Below, in pieces: positions 63,632-64,000 of a stretch of DNA of 64,000 bases (its first letter is position 1; each line of letters begins with the position of its first letter). Both the position numbers and the translations under genes were made by a program. Below the pieces are notes generated by a model. The model made no database searches, was not told the DNA's origin, and worked only from the letters and a program-made list of their open reading frames with translations. The DNA is from Nocardioides conyzicola (GTDB lineage Bacteria; Actinomycetota; Actinomycetes; Propionibacteriales; Nocardioidaceae). Location: positions 186,001 to 250,000 of the forward strand of contig NZ_BAABKM010000003.1 in NCBI RefSeq assembly GCF_039543825.1. The letters run 5' to 3'.

Positions 63632-64000
63632 GTGACGCAAGCTCCCGCCCCAGAAGGACGCAAGCTGCTCCGACTCGAAGTGCGCAACGCGGAGACCCCG
63701 ATCGAGCGCAAGCCGGAGTGGATCAAGACGAGGGCCAAGATGGGCCCCGAGTACAAGCACCTGCAGAGCCTGGTGAAGTCCGAGGGACTCCACACGGTCT
63801 GCCAGGAGGCCGGTTGTCCCAACATCTTCGAGTGCTGGGAGGACCGCGAGGCGACCTTCCTCATCGGCGGCGACCAGTGCACGCGACGGTGCGACTTCTG
63901 CCAGATCGACACAGGCAAGCCGCAGCCGCTCGACCGTGACGAGCCGCGCCGCGTGGCCGAGTCCGTGCAGAAGATGGAGCTCCGCTACGCCACGATCACC
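63632..64000 (+). CDS. lipA: Lipoyl synthase LipA (3' end outside window)
   Basis: The first 123 residues of the radical-SAM enzyme that inserts two sulfurs into protein-bound octanoyl groups. The auxiliary-cluster cysteines lie in [12 protein letters not shown] and the radical-SAM motif is [11 protein letters not shown] 63632 ([16 protein letters not shown]) is chosen by conserved sequence and leaderless promoter spacing. Full-length actinobacterial LipA has about 310-330 residues, so roughly the last 60 percent is outside the window. Confidence 0.96.
   Translation, partial: MTQAPAPEGRKLLRLEVRNAETPIERKPEWIKTRAKMGPEYKHLQSLVKSEGLHTVCQEAGCPNIFECWEDREATFLIGGDQCTRRCDFCQIDTGKPQPLDRDEPRRVAESVQKMELRYATIT

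Overview
The window is very GC-rich, uses GTG and TTG starts freely, and carries a gene set and gene order typical of a high-GC actinobacterium. Nocardioides or a close Propionibacteriales relative is my best guess, inferred from gene content and style only. Two conserved actinobacterial neighbourhoods can be read. One is thyA-folA-dapA-rnj-ftsK-rodZ-like-rimO-pgsA-cinA-clgR, all on the minus strand. The other is gcvT/pepA-lpdA-sucB-TIGR01777-lipB-lipA. In both, the core order is kept but lineage-specific blocks have been inserted.

Layout. Positions 1-7.7 kb hold an accessory metabolic patch: an SDR and a quinone-oxidoreductase-like gene divergent from a MarR regulator, a large LuxR-type ATPase regulator, two alpha/beta hydrolases, a DUF5996 gene and the decayed tail of a third hydrolase. 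Positions 7.7-13.4 kb look like a DNA-repair island: the Lhr-type helicase overlaps an Nei/Fpg glycosylase, and next comes a small gene under an apparent LexA (SOS) box. Positions 13.4-16.1 kb carry clgR, cinA and a GH15 glycosidase. Positions 16.2-24 kb are one secreted giant of 2610 residues that joins an extracellular nuclease to two nearly identical 5'-nucleotidase modules. Positions 24.2-26.3 kb hold pgsA and rimO. Positions 26.3-32.2 kb hold a tripartite tricarboxylate transporter operon (tctCBA plus a universal stress protein) divergent from a CitA/CitB-type two-component system. Positions 32.2-45.7 kb run through prsW, a RodZ-like protein, ftsK, an RTX-repeat secreted protein, RNase J, dapA, a secreted unknown, a luciferase-like F420 enzyme, folA and thyA. 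Positions 45.7-51.5 kb hold a PhzF gene, a sigma factor with a membrane partner, gcvT and pepA. Positions 51.6-64 kb hold lpdA and sucB, a hybrid histidine kinase, a TIGR01777 epimerase, an exported esterase, lipB, an ABC exporter, an ArsR/SRPBCC pair and the start of lipA.

How genes work together. The lipoate genes lipB and lipA make the cofactor used by SucB, which LpdA reoxidises, and by the glycine cleavage system that contains GcvT. ThyA and FolA form a coupled folate/dTMP operon. The giant secreted enzyme could take extracellular DNA to nucleotides and then to nucleosides plus phosphate.

Regulation. At least fifteen genes have a TAnnnT-like -10 hexamer placed 6-7 bases before the start codon, with no Shine-Dalgarno. 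This is the signature of leaderless transcription, and I used it to choose several starts. I saw no tRNA, rRNA, CRISPR array, insertion sequence or phage gene.
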